From Verrucomicrobiota bacterium (GTDB lineage: Bacteria > Verrucomicrobiota > Verrucomicrobiia > Chthoniobacterales > UBA10450), in contig QHOQ01000067.1 in NCBI GenBank assembly GCA_003219355.1, forward strand, positions 1,380 to 23,257: a stretch of 21,878 nt of DNA. Reading direction: 5' to 3'. Position numbers and translations under genes: made by a program. Within the stretch, counting starts at the first letter, position 1; every line of letters starts with the position of its first letter. Shown here piece by piece: positions 12,616 to 21,775 of this stretch. The notes beneath the pieces were generated by a model. That model searched no databases. It was given only the letters and a program-made list of their open reading frames with translations, and was not told where the DNA came from.

Positions 12616-15600
12616 TCAGCCTGAACTGAGCGCTTCGTGATTTAGGGCAACCTTCGTTGGCGGCGTAGGGATTGGCTGTTGGCCTTTGGTTTTGAGCGAC
12701 TCATTTAGGGCCGGCAGGTCGTGAGCTAGCAATTGCTCGAATTCTTTCGTCACGTCATCCAGTTCGCGCTTAAGCGAGTCGATATAGGCAATCTGATAGG
12801 CGCCCGGTTTTCCTTCGTAACTGAGAATCGCTCCGTAAAGCTGGTCGGTATGTTCACGCAACCGTTCTTCGCCTGTAATTGCTCCTCCTTCAGTTGTAGC
12901 GACGATTTTTTTGCGCACCGCATCAACCTTGCCGTCGAGATCGGAGATGTTTTTGCGGACGGGGTCGCCTTCTGGTAAAGCGGCGCCGCTCCGGGCCAGT
13001 GCCTTTCGCAAAGAAAGAATCCGATCCATCAGTCCACTTTCGTCGCCAAACAGAGTGTGGACTTGCATCGCCGCATCAAACTGTGCGTTGCGATCTGCTT
13101 CGCTAAACTTTGCTCGGCGATCCAAACCAACTGCCAATTTCGTTTCTGAAACTTTGGCGGCCTTTGTTAATCGCACCGTGTAAACGCCTGGCACGAGCCG
13201 GGGGCCACGTGTCCCGGCGAAGGCAATCTGCGCAGCCGGTGGTACGCGCGGTGGTTTTGCGCGCATCGTCCAGGTCACCCGATTCAGCCCGGGACGTTTG
13301 CTGGCCGGCAATTCGTCGATGAGCCGCCCAGAAACATCCAAAACTTCCAGTTTTAATTTTCCAAAGAGATGACGCTCACGCTGATAGTAGTTGATTACGG
13401 CTGCGTCCGGCGGATTCTCGCCGACAAAAGCGGCATCACCATTTGGCCATCCACCAGTGCCTTCAATCCGCTGTTGGACCGGGCGCGCTGAAATGAAAGC
13501 GACTTCCTGCGTCAAAAGATCGGGCGTGAGCGCGCGCAGGGGCGTGATGTCGTCCAGGATCCAAATGCCGCGGCCGTGCGTTGCGAGAACGAGATCGTTG
13601 TCGCGCGGGTGCACTGCCAGATCACGAACGGCAACAGCAGGAAAATGGTTGCCTTTGAATTGCGCCCAGTTTTTTCCACCGTCGATCGAGACCCAAAGCC
13701 CAAACTCCGTGCCGAGAAAAAGGAGGTCCGGTTTGACCAGATCTTCCTTGATCACGTGAGCGTATCCGCGAACGCCTTTGAGGTCCTGCGCGCTCACAAG
13801 CGGCGTCCAGGTTTTCCCGTAATCGGTAGTCTTAAAAAGATACGGCGCCATATCTCCAAACGTGTGGCGGTCGAACGCAGCATAAGCGGTCGCCGCATCG
13901 AAGTTGCTCGCTTGCACCCAACTGACCCATGAATTTTTTGGCAATCCAGGAACGTTGCCGACGACATTTGTCCACGTTTTGCCACCGTCGCGGGTCAACT
14001 GAAGGTTTCCATCATCAGTGCCTGCCCAGATCAGCGATTTGTCTTTAGGCGATTCACTGATCGAATAGATCGTGGTGTGCGTTTCCGCGGACGAATTGTC
14101 CACGGTGACGCCGCCAGATTGCTCCTGCTTCTGCTTTTGCGGATCGTTCGTTGTCAGATCCGGTGAAATCCGTTCCCAAGTCTGGCCGTGATCGCGAGAG
14201 CGAAACAAGAACTGCGCGCCAATGTAAATTGTCCCCTTTTCATTGGGCGAGAGCGCGATTGGCGTATTCCAGTTGAACCGCAGCTTTTCTTTGTAATTCG
14301 GCCTGGGCTTGATATTCCGAGCTTCGTGCGTGTGGCGATTTACCCGCGCGATCTCGCCCCCTTGATATTCGGCATAGATGTAATCGGGATCGGCGGGATC
14401 GGGAAACATCCAAAAACCATCGCCGTTATACATATTTTCCCACTGCGCGTTGGTAATGCCGCCAGGATACTGCGATTCGCCCACAAACGAGCTGTTGTCC
14501 TGCAAGCCGCCGTAAACACGGTAGGGATCGTTCTCATCCACACTAACGTGATAGAACTGCGACACCGGCAGGTTTTCGCCCTTCCACCATTTGCTACCAC
14601 CGTTATACGAGTACCACATCCCGCCGTCGTCTCCCACGAAGACAACCTGGGTATTGGTTGGATCGATCCACACATCATGCGCGTCGCCGTGCGTGCCCTG
14701 AAAACCGCCCACCACCGCAAAGCTTTTACCAGCATCCTCGCTAACAATCAGCGAGCCATCGGGCTTAAACACACGATCCGGATTTTTTGGATCAACAATC
14801 AGATTCGCAAAGTAGAACGGACGCCACACCATCCATTGGCTTTTATCCCGCTTGTCCCAGGTCATGCCACCATCGTCGGAAACAAAGAGCGCGCTCTCGG
14901 GTGATTCGACAAAAGCGTAAACGCGTTTTGCATTCGAAGGCGCGATCGCCACTGCAATGCGGCCATATGGTTTCTTCGGGAAACCTTTGTTGGCCTCAGG
15001 GGTGATCTCCGTCCATGTGTCGCCACCGTCCGTCGACCGAAATAATCCACTGGCCGAAGGCGCAGTGGGACTTTCGCCGCCGGAGCGATACTCCCAGCCT
15101 TTGCGCCGAAAATCCCACATGGAAGCGAACATCACATCCGGGCTTGTCGGATCGATTGCGACATCGGTGCAACCGGTCGAAACATTTGGTCCTATGAGAA
15201 TCTGTTTCCACGTCTTGCTGCCATCGGTGGTTTTGTAGAGACCGCGATCTGGCGAATCGCTCCAGAGCGCGCCAGGCACCGCCGCAAAAACCGTGTCGCT
15301 GCTTTTTGGACTCACCGCGACTTTTGCAATACGCTCGGATTTCTCCAGACCAGCATGCGTCCAGGTTTCGCCGCCGTCGGTTGACTTGTAGATTCCGTCG
15401 CCAATGGAAACGCTGTTGCGCGTCCACGATTCGCCTGTTCCGACCCAGACGTTTTTCGAATTCTTCGGATCGAGCGCGATGGCACCGATCGATTGCGCCG
15501 GCTGCTCGTCAAACACCGGGCGATATCGCGTCCCGCCATCATCAGACTTCCAGACGCCTCCGCTGGCTGCACCAACAAACAGCGCGATCTTGCCCGAGGG

Positions 15601-15825
15601 CTCGCGCATTCCCGCGATAGCCGAGATGCGCCCGCTCATCCTGGCAGAACCGATATTGCGCGCGCCCAGCCCCGAAATTGTCGATGAGTTGTACGGCGCT
15701 TCCTGCGCATACGCGGCGCTCGAGACAAAACAGAATAGCAAAATCGCGCTGGCAATGTGGTAGGGCCCGACCGCCGGGAGCGTCGGCAAGGTTTGATTCA
15801 CAGGACGGAATTGAAACAACCGCAT
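12616..15825 (-). CDS. Large secreted BNR/sortilin (VPS10)-type beta-propeller protein
   Basis: A 1069-aa exported protein (signal about 24-41, cleaved near AYAQ). About eleven Asp-box (BNR) motifs of the form S-x-D-x-G-x-x-W recur from about 93 to 720, such as KSTDGGETW, RSTDGGDTW, VSDDGGMTW, RSRDHGQTW, LTRDGGKTW and VSIDGGKNW. These indicate one or two large beta-propellers like those of sortilin/VPS10 and WD40/YVTN/BNR-like proteins. After the propeller an Ig-like segment (LKLEVLDVSGRLIDELPASK through PGVYTVRLTKAA, about 810-905) and a helical C-terminus follow. No sialidase catalytic set was recognised, so 'glycosyl hydrolase' labels for such proteins are doubtful. It begins 5 bp after the stop of the LolA-like gene, suggesting one operon. 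Substrate unknown. Confidence 0.9.
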   Translation of the reverse strand: MRLFQFRPVNQTLPTLPAVGPYHIASAILLFCFVSSAAYAQEAPYNSSTISGLGARNIGSARMSGRISAIAGMREPSGKIALFVGAASGGVWKSDDGGTRYRPVFDEQPAQSIGAIALDPKNSKNVWVGTGESWTRNSVSIGDGIYKSTDGGETWTHAGLEKSERIAKVAVSPKSSDTVFAAVPGALWSDSPDRGLYKTTDGSKTWKQILIGPNVSTGCTDVAIDPTSPDVMFASMWDFRRKGWEYRSGGESPTAPSASGLFRSTDGGDTWTEITPEANKGFPKKPYGRIAVAIAPSNAKRVYAFVESPESALFVSDDGGMTWDKRDKSQWMVWRPFYFANLIVDPKNPDRVFKPDGSLIVSEDAGKSFAVVGGFQGTHGDAHDVWIDPTNTQVVFVGDDGGMWYSYNGGSKWWKGENLPVSQFYHVSVDENDPYRVYGGLQDNSSFVGESQYPGGITNAQWENMYNGDGFWMFPDPADPDYIYAEYQGGEIARVNRHTHEARNIKPRPNYKEKLRFNWNTPIALSPNEKGTIYIGAQFLFRSRDHGQTWERISPDLTTNDPQKQKQEQSGGVTVDNSSAETHTTIYSISESPKDKSLIWAGTDDGNLQLTRDGGKTWTNVVGNVPGLPKNSWVSWVQASNFDAATAYAAFDRHTFGDMAPYLFKTTDYGKTWTPLVSAQDLKGVRGYAHVIKEDLVKPDLLFLGTEFGLWVSIDGGKNWAQFKGNHFPAVAVRDLAVHPRDNDLVLATHGRGIWILDDITPLRALTPDLLTQEVAFISARPVQQRIEGTGGWPNGDAAFVGENPPDAAVINYYQRERHLFGKLKLEVLDVSGRLIDELPASKRPGLNRVTWTMRAKPPRVPPAAQIAFAGTRGPRLVPGVYTVRLTKAAKVSETKLAVGLDRRAKFSEADRNAQFDAAMQVHTLFGDESGLMDRILSLRKALARSGAALPEGDPVRKNISDLDGKVDAVRKKIVATTEGGAITGEERLREHTDQLYGAILSYEGKPGAYQIAYIDSLKRELDDVTKEFEQLLAHDLPALNESLKTKGQQPIPTPPTKVALNHEALSSG

Positions 15826-15830
15826 GATAA

Positions 15831-16580
15831 TTATTTCGGAGCAGGGAAATGAAAAATCGCGTCATCAACTGGCACGTTGGCTTCGACCTTATCGATAATA
15901 ATCCGTTGTTTGTCCGGCGCTCCCTTGCGTCCGGAGTCGATCGACGTTGGAACAAATACGCCTGCCGCTTTCTCATAGTCCCCCAGATCAGTCTCCACCT
16001 CCTCATATGCGCCGTGTCTCACCCGTTGTGTCAAAACCCGAATCTCCAGAAAGTGGTCAGGGTCGAGATAGACAAAATTTACATCTCCGTTTTTCCGCAT
16101 CACTTTTAACTTGTGTGCGAGCGTCCCCTCGACGTCCTCGGTTCCGAGATACTCGACTTTGCTTCCTTTCGTCTTCCAATCGACCAACGGCCCATCGATC
16201 TCCGCGTCCTCCATTAGCGTTTTAACATCGTCAGCTGACATTCTTTCGGGGTCTTTGCGTCCAAAGAACGGAGAGACTTTCCAACCCTCTTTGCCGTCGT
16301 ACGCCTCAATCTGTGTCATCCCTTGGAGAGAAGATTCGGCGCGCACTTCATCAGGCCGCTTCTTAGTTTCGAGATAGGCTAATTGGATCTGGCCCTGCTG
16401 TACCAGCATTTTACCGCTAAGGCGCAGCGACTGGAGAGCATGCAACGCTTCCGCGCCACCCTTGGCCACGACATTCTTGGAAACCAGCTCATCCACAGTG
16501 GGCTGATTTTTATCCTGAGCGAATCCCGCTGAGGCGATGAGCGCAGCAGAGATGAAGGAAATTATGGGACGCGAACGCAT
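15831..16580 (-). CDS. Exported LolA-like (lipoprotein-sorting type) protein
   Basis: From the ATG at 16580 the product is 249 aa with a signal peptide (SRPIISFISAALIASAGFAQ). The mature protein resembles the LolA/LolB-like half-barrel group: a first helix VDELVSKNVVAKGGAEALHAL, then strand runs such as LRLSGKMLVQQGQIQLAYLET, QIEAYDGKEGWKVSPFFG, KVEYLGTEDVEGTLAHKLKV and NFVYLDPDHFLEIRVL. Such proteins bind acyl chains; the ligand here is unknown. The open frame runs on to 16829, but that part overlaps the neighbouring membrane-protein gene and precedes the signal peptide, so the shorter start is preferred. Its stop is 5 bp before the BNR protein start, so the two probably act together at the envelope. 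Confidence 0.82.
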   Translation of the reverse strand: MRSRPIISFISAALIASAGFAQDKNQPTVDELVSKNVVAKGGAEALHALQSLRLSGKMLVQQGQIQLAYLETKKRPDEVRAESSLQGMTQIEAYDGKEGWKVSPFFGRKDPERMSADDVKTLMEDAEIDGPLVDWKTKGSKVEYLGTEDVEGTLAHKLKVMRKNGDVNFVYLDPDHFLEIRVLTQRVRHGAYEEVETDLGDYEKAAGVFVPTSIDSGRKGAPDKQRIIIDKVEANVPVDDAIFHFPAPK

Positions 16581-16698
16581 ATGAAGTTTGCGGGACCTAT
16601 ACGAGAAAGCGCAACGCACCGATATGCAAAAGGAGATCGCAAAGCAAGCTGTTACGAAATCCGTTGAAATTAGTGGCCTCATCTTGAAAGCGGCTACA

Positions 16699-17166
16699 CT
16701 ATTTCGCAAACCGCCGAACGCTGAAGGAGATCGGCAGTCCGACCACGACCATGTGCACAAGCAGTCCCTGAATAAGGTCGCGAAGCTGGTAAGGGCCTCT
16801 GGCATGAAGCGCTGAGAGCGGCAAAACAATAAGAGTCATTACCTGGTCAACTGCCGCGCCATAGAACAAGCCGCACACCAGGGGGTGCTCTTTCAAAAAA
16901 CCGAGCCTGCGACTTGCCGCGTAGTAAACAGCCGCTGCTGAGAAGGCGATAAAGAAGTGCAGGAGGACACCCAGAAAATAGGTGGCTATACCTCCGTGGA
17001 AAGCCCCGCGCCCCAGCAGGCCGGCGGCAATCGTGAGCGGAACCCGCCATCCAAATAGGATACTAGCTTGGGTGAGGTCTAAAGCCCCGGCAATCACGCC
17101 ACCAACTGCGATTGGCAATAGAGCGTTGCTTTTCCGCGATGACGAAGGTGCAGAATCTCCAATCAT
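16699..17166 (-). CDS. Small multi-pass membrane protein, unknown function
   Basis: A 155-aa protein with about four hydrophobic segments: about 16-34, 60-83, 97-118 and 130-149. Short loops hold conserved-looking polar residues (DLTQAS, ASRRLGF, GAAVDQVMTL). It resembles small DUF1440/YagU-type inner-membrane proteins in layout, but I do not assign a family. The start at 17166 is well supported by AAGGAGA 4 nt upstream. It is 118 bp upstream of the LolA-like gene on the same strand, so a shared transcript is possible. Confidence 0.82.
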   Translation of the reverse strand: MIGDSAPSSSRKSNALLPIAVGGVIAGALDLTQASILFGWRVPLTIAAGLLGRGAFHGGIATYFLGVLLHFFIAFSAAAVYYAASRRLGFLKEHPLVCGLFYGAAVDQVMTLIVLPLSALHARGPYQLRDLIQGLLVHMVVVGLPISFSVRRFAK

Positions 17167-17170
17167 CCGA

Positions 17171-17177
17171 TCTCCTT
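17171..17177 (-). promoter_or_regulatory. Strong Shine-Dalgarno of the 155-aa membrane protein
   Basis: AAGGAGA on the minus strand, 4 nt before the ATG at 17166. It is the best anti-SD match noticed in the window and fixes this start. Confidence 0.8.
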
Positions 17178-17342
17178 ACTTTCACCTTTGATTTGTTTGC
17201 AATCCGCACTGCACTCATACGACGCCCAGGTGAGACTTGGGAAGACCTGAGCTTGGTCTGAAACGCTCTTAAGGCTACGCCGTTTCATGTTAGAAGAGAT
17301 TCGAGGACTCGGCGCGAGGCGCAAAAATGGCAAAGAAGCGCG

Positions 17343-19784
17343 TCATTCAGTGCGCAACGCTTGAATGGGATCGACAGCCAGAGCGCGCCGCGCCGGAAGG
17401 AGACAAGCGAGCAGCGCAACGCCCGTAAAGAGCAATGAAATCGAGACAATAGTTGCCGGGTCGGTCGCGCTAACGCCGAATAGCAAATTCGCGAGCAACC
17501 GCGTAAGACACCAAACGGCGGTTAAGCCGATCGCAATGCCCAACAATGTGAGCTTCAGCCCCTGGCCGAGAATAAGTTTGAGCACGTGGGGGCGCTGCGC
17601 TCCGAGCGCGACGCGCAAACCGATCTCGGCCGTTCGCTGCGAGACAGAATAGGCCATCACGCCGTAAAGCCCGAGCGCAGCGAGCAAAAGACCTGAAGCG
17701 GCCAGTACGCTCATCAAGATCGCGCCAAAACGTTCGGTCACGAGAACGCCGCCGAGATTTTCGTTCATCGTCATGACGTTCGAAATCGGCTGATCCGGAT
17801 CGATCGCATGGATCACGTCGCGTACCGCTACAGTCGCGCTCGCCGGATTGCCGCTCGTCTGTAGCACCAGATTCAATGGAAAATTATTTTCTGATTGCGC
17901 GTACGGCACGTACCAAACCGGACGGTTAATTCGGTAATTGAAGAGATCTTCTTTTACGTCTTTGATGATGCCGATCACCGTCATCCAGGGAAAATCCTGA
18001 TCGCCCCGGACGCGCTTGATTCGTTTGCCGAGCGGATCTTCTCCGGGCCACGCTTGACGCGCCAATTCTTCGCTGATCACAACCACGGGCAAACTGTTGG
18101 CGCGATCACGATCATCGATCAGCCTGCCTTTGATCAAGGTCACACCAACTGTCTTTAAATAATCCGGACTAACGAGACGATGCGACGTAATGGGAACGTC
18201 GTTTGGATTCGGGCGCGGCCGACCCTCCACTTCGAAGACCGAGTCGTAAGCAATTTCGCGCTCAAGCGGAATGTTCGTGGTTGTGCCCGCGGAGATAACG
18301 CCAGGCAAATTCTTAGCGCGCTCAAGGAGCTGGTCGACGAAGGCCACGCGCTGTCGGTGTTCTGAATATTTCGACACCGGCAGTACCATCTTCAATGTGA
18401 GGAGATGGTCCGGCCTGAACCCAAGATCGACATGTTGAAGCCGATTGAAGCTCTGCAACATCAATCCGCCCGCAACCAGAAGAGTCATCGCGACCGCAAT
18501 CTCCGCGATGATGAGAACATTGAGCCATCGGCGGCCGGGCGCGCCAGCGCCGATTCTTTGATCGCCCTCCTTAAGACGCGGCATCACTTCGCGTTCGCCG
18601 GCGCTTTTCAACGCCGGAATTAATCCGAAGATCACGCCGGTCGCGAGCGTTACGAGGAGGGCAAAACTCAATACGCGTCCGTCAATTCTGAAATTGTGAA
18701 AGAAGTTGGCGAGCGAAATACCCCGGATCGGATTCATCGCAGCGAGCACCGGCACGATCCAATGCGCCAGCAGCAAACCGCCCACGCCGCCGAGTACCGC
18801 CAGCAACATGCTTTCAGTGAGAAGCTGCCGCACCAATCGCCATCGGCTTGCGCCCAACGCGCATCGCAATGCGAATTCGCGTGCGCGCGTAATGCCGCGC
18901 GCGAGCTGAAGATTCGCCACGTTTGCGCAACAAATGAGCAGGAGAAATACCACACCGGCCATAAGCGCGAAGAGCGCTTTGCGAACGTTGCCGGCCAGAT
19001 CGCCGAGCAATTCTTGCCGTAACGAAATCACCTTCACGCTCCAGCCGCGACGGACTTGCGGAAATTCCTGCTCCAATTGGCGCGCTATGGATTTTGATTC
19101 CGCATCCGCCTGTTTCAGGCTGACGCTCGGACGAAGCTTGGCCACGACCTCATAGCCAGGAATGGCGCGGTCCGCGAATGGCAAACTGTCGATTTTTGTT
19201 TGCAGCGGCAACCAGATTTCGGCCGCCTCGGGAAGATCGAAACCCGGAGGCATTACTCCGATGACGGTGTAGCTGCGACCTTCGAGATTCAGCTTTTCAC
19301 CAAAAACGCGCGTGTTGCCGCCGAAATGCTTTTGCCAAAAGCCGTATCCAATCAGCGCGACAGCTGGACCGCCGGGTTGATCTTCATCAAGCGTAAGACC
19401 TCGACCGAAAAGCGGCTTCACGCCGAGAGTTGTTAAATAATCTACCATGATCAACGCGCCGCGAATGCGCTCAGGTTCGCCGCGTCCGATCAAATTGAAG
19501 GAACGCTGCATCGCCGCGCCCATACTTTCGAAGGAATGATTTCGTTGCCGGTACGCTTGGAATTCCAGCAACGACGACCCGAATGGATCGAAACCCTCAC
19601 GCAGCGCAATGCTGAAAACCAATCGATCCAAATCCTCTAAGGGCAACGGACGCAGCAGGAGTGTGTTGATCGCGCTAAAGATGGCCGTGTTCGCGCCGAT
19701 GCATAAAGCCAGCGCGATCACCGCAATCAAAGTGAATCCGGGCGATTTGCGGAATTGTCGCAGAGCGAACCGAAGATCATTCAT
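17343..19784 (-). CDS. ABC transporter permease, ADOP/MacB-FtsX type
   Basis: An 813-aa duplicated permease. It starts MNDLRFALRQFRKSPGFTLI with the first membrane helix at about 17-38, followed by a periplasmic MacB-type domain. A first FtsX block comes next (VVFLLLICCANVANLQLARG near 275, then EFALRCALGASRWRLVRQLL). A second half begins at about 420 (WLNVLIIAEIAVAMTLLVAG) with its own periplasmic domain, and a second FtsX block ends in SQRTAEIGLRVALGAQ and ARRALAVDPIQALRTE. This is the ADOP layout (acidobacterial duplicated orphan permease). Related MacB proteins export peptides or lipids using a MacB ATPase; no ATPase gene is in the window. The ATG at 19784 overlaps the upstream TGA (TGATG); a GTG one codon earlier is also possible. 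Likely co-translated with the upstream permease. Confidence 0.93.
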   Translation of the reverse strand: MNDLRFALRQFRKSPGFTLIAVIALALCIGANTAIFSAINTLLLRPLPLEDLDRLVFSIALREGFDPFGSSLLEFQAYRQRNHSFESMGAAMQRSFNLIGRGEPERIRGALIMVDYLTTLGVKPLFGRGLTLDEDQPGGPAVALIGYGFWQKHFGGNTRVFGEKLNLEGRSYTVIGVMPPGFDLPEAAEIWLPLQTKIDSLPFADRAIPGYEVVAKLRPSVSLKQADAESKSIARQLEQEFPQVRRGWSVKVISLRQELLGDLAGNVRKALFALMAGVVFLLLICCANVANLQLARGITRAREFALRCALGASRWRLVRQLLTESMLLAVLGGVGGLLLAHWIVPVLAAMNPIRGISLANFFHNFRIDGRVLSFALLVTLATGVIFGLIPALKSAGEREVMPRLKEGDQRIGAGAPGRRWLNVLIIAEIAVAMTLLVAGGLMLQSFNRLQHVDLGFRPDHLLTLKMVLPVSKYSEHRQRVAFVDQLLERAKNLPGVISAGTTTNIPLEREIAYDSVFEVEGRPRPNPNDVPITSHRLVSPDYLKTVGVTLIKGRLIDDRDRANSLPVVVISEELARQAWPGEDPLGKRIKRVRGDQDFPWMTVIGIIKDVKEDLFNYRINRPVWYVPYAQSENNFPLNLVLQTSGNPASATVAVRDVIHAIDPDQPISNVMTMNENLGGVLVTERFGAILMSVLAASGLLLAALGLYGVMAYSVSQRTAEIGLRVALGAQRPHVLKLILGQGLKLTLLGIAIGLTAVWCLTRLLANLLFGVSATDPATIVSISLLFTGVALLACLLPARRALAVDPIQALRTE

Positions 19785-21775
19785 CACTCAATACGCAAAG
19801 CTTGAATTGGATCGACCAATGCTGCCCGTCGCGCGGGCAAGAGACAGGCGAGCAGCGCGGCTATCGCGAGGATCGACATCGTCGCTGCCAGCAAAAGCGG
19901 ATTGTGCGCTGACGTTTGATAAAGTTGCGATGCGATCAAGCGGCCAAGCGCCAGCGCCGCGGCCAATCCTACTGCCAATCCGAAAATCACTGGGCGCATC
20001 CCCTGCTTTACAACGAGCCGCAAAACATCCATCGTTTGGGCTCCAAGCGCCATACGCACACCGATTTCGCCGGTGCGTTGCTCGACTGTGTAAGCCACCG
20101 CGCCGTAAATTCCAATCGTTGCCAGCAGCAACGCCGCACCGGCGAAAATGCCGAGCAGCCACATCATCAGTCGCGCCTGGCCGAGCGCCTGCGCGAGGAT
20201 CGCGTCCATCGATTGAGGTATGGCAATTGCCAACCCAGGATCCACTGTGTTGAGCGCGGACTGCACCACTTTGGTCACAGCGTCCTCCCTTAAATTACTC
20301 CGCACCGCTATCACAGCGAAGGGAAAATTCTCCTGCGCCCACGGACGGTAGATTTCCACTTCGTCCGGATCCGCTATGCGCCGCGTCCGTACATCGCCCA
20401 CCACACCGACGATCTCGACCGGCGTGCTCGCGCTCGACACCAGAAGTGTCTTGCCGATCGGATTCTCGTTGCCAAAAACTTTGCGCGCTCCTGTCTGACT
20501 GATCAGCATCACGTTCTGATGATCGACCACATCGTGCTGATCGAAATCGCGCCCAGCCAAGATGGGAATGCCGAAGGTCTTGAAATAACCCGGAGCGATA
20601 TCGTGGCCCGCGGCTGCGGCACGCTTATCCACCGGCAAAATTTCTCGGTCCGGGCGGGTGTAAAGCATGTTACTGGCGGCGGCGGCGATCAACGGGATGT
20701 CGCCGCTGATCGTCGCGCTTTGGAGACTTGGAATTGCATTCAACGCGGCCAGCGTTCTTTCCACGAAACGCTGCCGTGTGGCGGAATCGGGATATGGCGC
20801 TTGCGGTAATGTCACTAAGCCGGTCCACATATTTTCGGGGTGAAACCCAATGCTCTGCCGGCTCAATTTCACGAAGCTAGTAATGAGCAACGCCGCGCCC
20901 GCCAGCAGCGTGACAGAGAGCGCGACTTGCGCCCCGACTAAAATCTTGCGGAACCGGTACTGATGTGCGCTGCCGCTTGTTCCGCGACCGCTTTCTTTCA
21001 ATCCATCAACCAAATCAGCGCGCGAACTTTGCAGCGCCGGATAAATTCCCATGGCCACGCCGGTTAAGATCGACAACGCAATGGTGAACCCGAGCACCGG
21101 AAGCGAAAGATTGATGGTCGTCGCGGGATCAAACGGCAGAAAGTTCGCCGCCATTTTCGGCACGAGCGGAACCAACTCCCACGCCAGGGCGGCACCGACT
21201 ACTCCAGCGAGAACGCTTACGAGCAAACTTTCGAAAATAAAGAGTCGCAACACGCTCGCGCGCGACGCCCCCAGCGCCATGCGCAGCGCGATTTCTCGCC
21301 GCCGACCAGTGAAGCGCACCAGTAAGAGATTCGCAACGTTGCTGCAAGCAATCAGCAATACTAACGCCACTGCGGCGAGCAAAGTGCCAAACGCGGGCCG
21401 GAGATTGCCGACGACATCCTCCGGCAGCGTTTTGAGAGTCATGACCGATGAGCTGTCGATCTTACCCGGATATTGCTTGCGGTAACTTTGCTCGAGCGGC
21501 GGCATTGCGGCCCGCGCCTGTTCGATCGTCATTCTCGGTTTCAATCGCCCAACTACGCGCAGGAAACCGCTGCCGCGCATCGTTCTTTCGTAAGATAATC
21601 CGGGAATCACGAACGGTTTCGTCGTCCAAATCTCGGCATTCGGCCCAGTCCAGGAAAACGGCAGGTTCGGCAACACGCCCACGATCGTGTGCGGCACACC
21701 GTCGAGCGTAATACTGCGCCCAATCACATTGGCATCGCCGCCCATGCGCTTCTGCCAGAAATTCTCCGTCACCAT
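19784..21775 (-). CDS. Second ADOP/MacB-FtsX permease, 5' part missing or out of frame
   Basis: The visible 663 aa begin within the first periplasmic domain (MVTENFWQKRMGGDANVIGR, typical of internal ADOP sequence, not an N-terminus). They contain the first FtsX block (VALVLLIACSNVANLLLVRF, EIALRMALGASRASVLRLFI), the second-half start (KILVGAQVALSVTLLAGAAL), and the last FtsX block (EQRTGEIGVRMALGAQ, ARRAALVDPIQALRIE). The first helix and start of the periplasmic domain would lie upstream, partly beyond the window. The ATG at 21775 is therefore probably not the true start; the matching upstream sequence is in another frame (see the next feature). It overlaps the following permease by 1-4 bp, so the pair forms one operon and perhaps a heteromeric transporter. 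Confidence 0.88.
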   Translation of the reverse strand: MVTENFWQKRMGGDANVIGRSITLDGVPHTIVGVLPNLPFSWTGPNAEIWTTKPFVIPGLSYERTMRGSGFLRVVGRLKPRMTIEQARAAMPPLEQSYRKQYPGKIDSSSVMTLKTLPEDVVGNLRPAFGTLLAAVALVLLIACSNVANLLLVRFTGRRREIALRMALGASRASVLRLFIFESLLVSVLAGVVGAALAWELVPLVPKMAANFLPFDPATTINLSLPVLGFTIALSILTGVAMGIYPALQSSRADLVDGLKESGRGTSGSAHQYRFRKILVGAQVALSVTLLAGAALLITSFVKLSRQSIGFHPENMWTGLVTLPQAPYPDSATRQRFVERTLAALNAIPSLQSATISGDIPLIAAAASNMLYTRPDREILPVDKRAAAAGHDIAPGYFKTFGIPILAGRDFDQHDVVDHQNVMLISQTGARKVFGNENPIGKTLLVSSASTPVEIVGVVGDVRTRRIADPDEVEIYRPWAQENFPFAVIAVRSNLREDAVTKVVQSALNTVDPGLAIAIPQSMDAILAQALGQARLMMWLLGIFAGAALLLATIGIYGAVAYTVEQRTGEIGVRMALGAQTMDVLRLVVKQGMRPVIFGLAVGLAAALALGRLIASQLYQTSAHNPLLLAATMSILAIAALLACLLPARRAALVDPIQALRIE

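Noticed and set aside
14188..14904. 238-aa plus-strand frame antisense to the BNR protein
   Set aside because: The opposite strand has clear Asp-box repeats throughout; this frame has no domain and follows from codon bias.
19609..20253. 214-aa plus-strand frame inside the permease pair
   Set aside because: It lies antisense across two well-supported ADOP genes and has an Arg/Pro/Ser-rich shadow composition.
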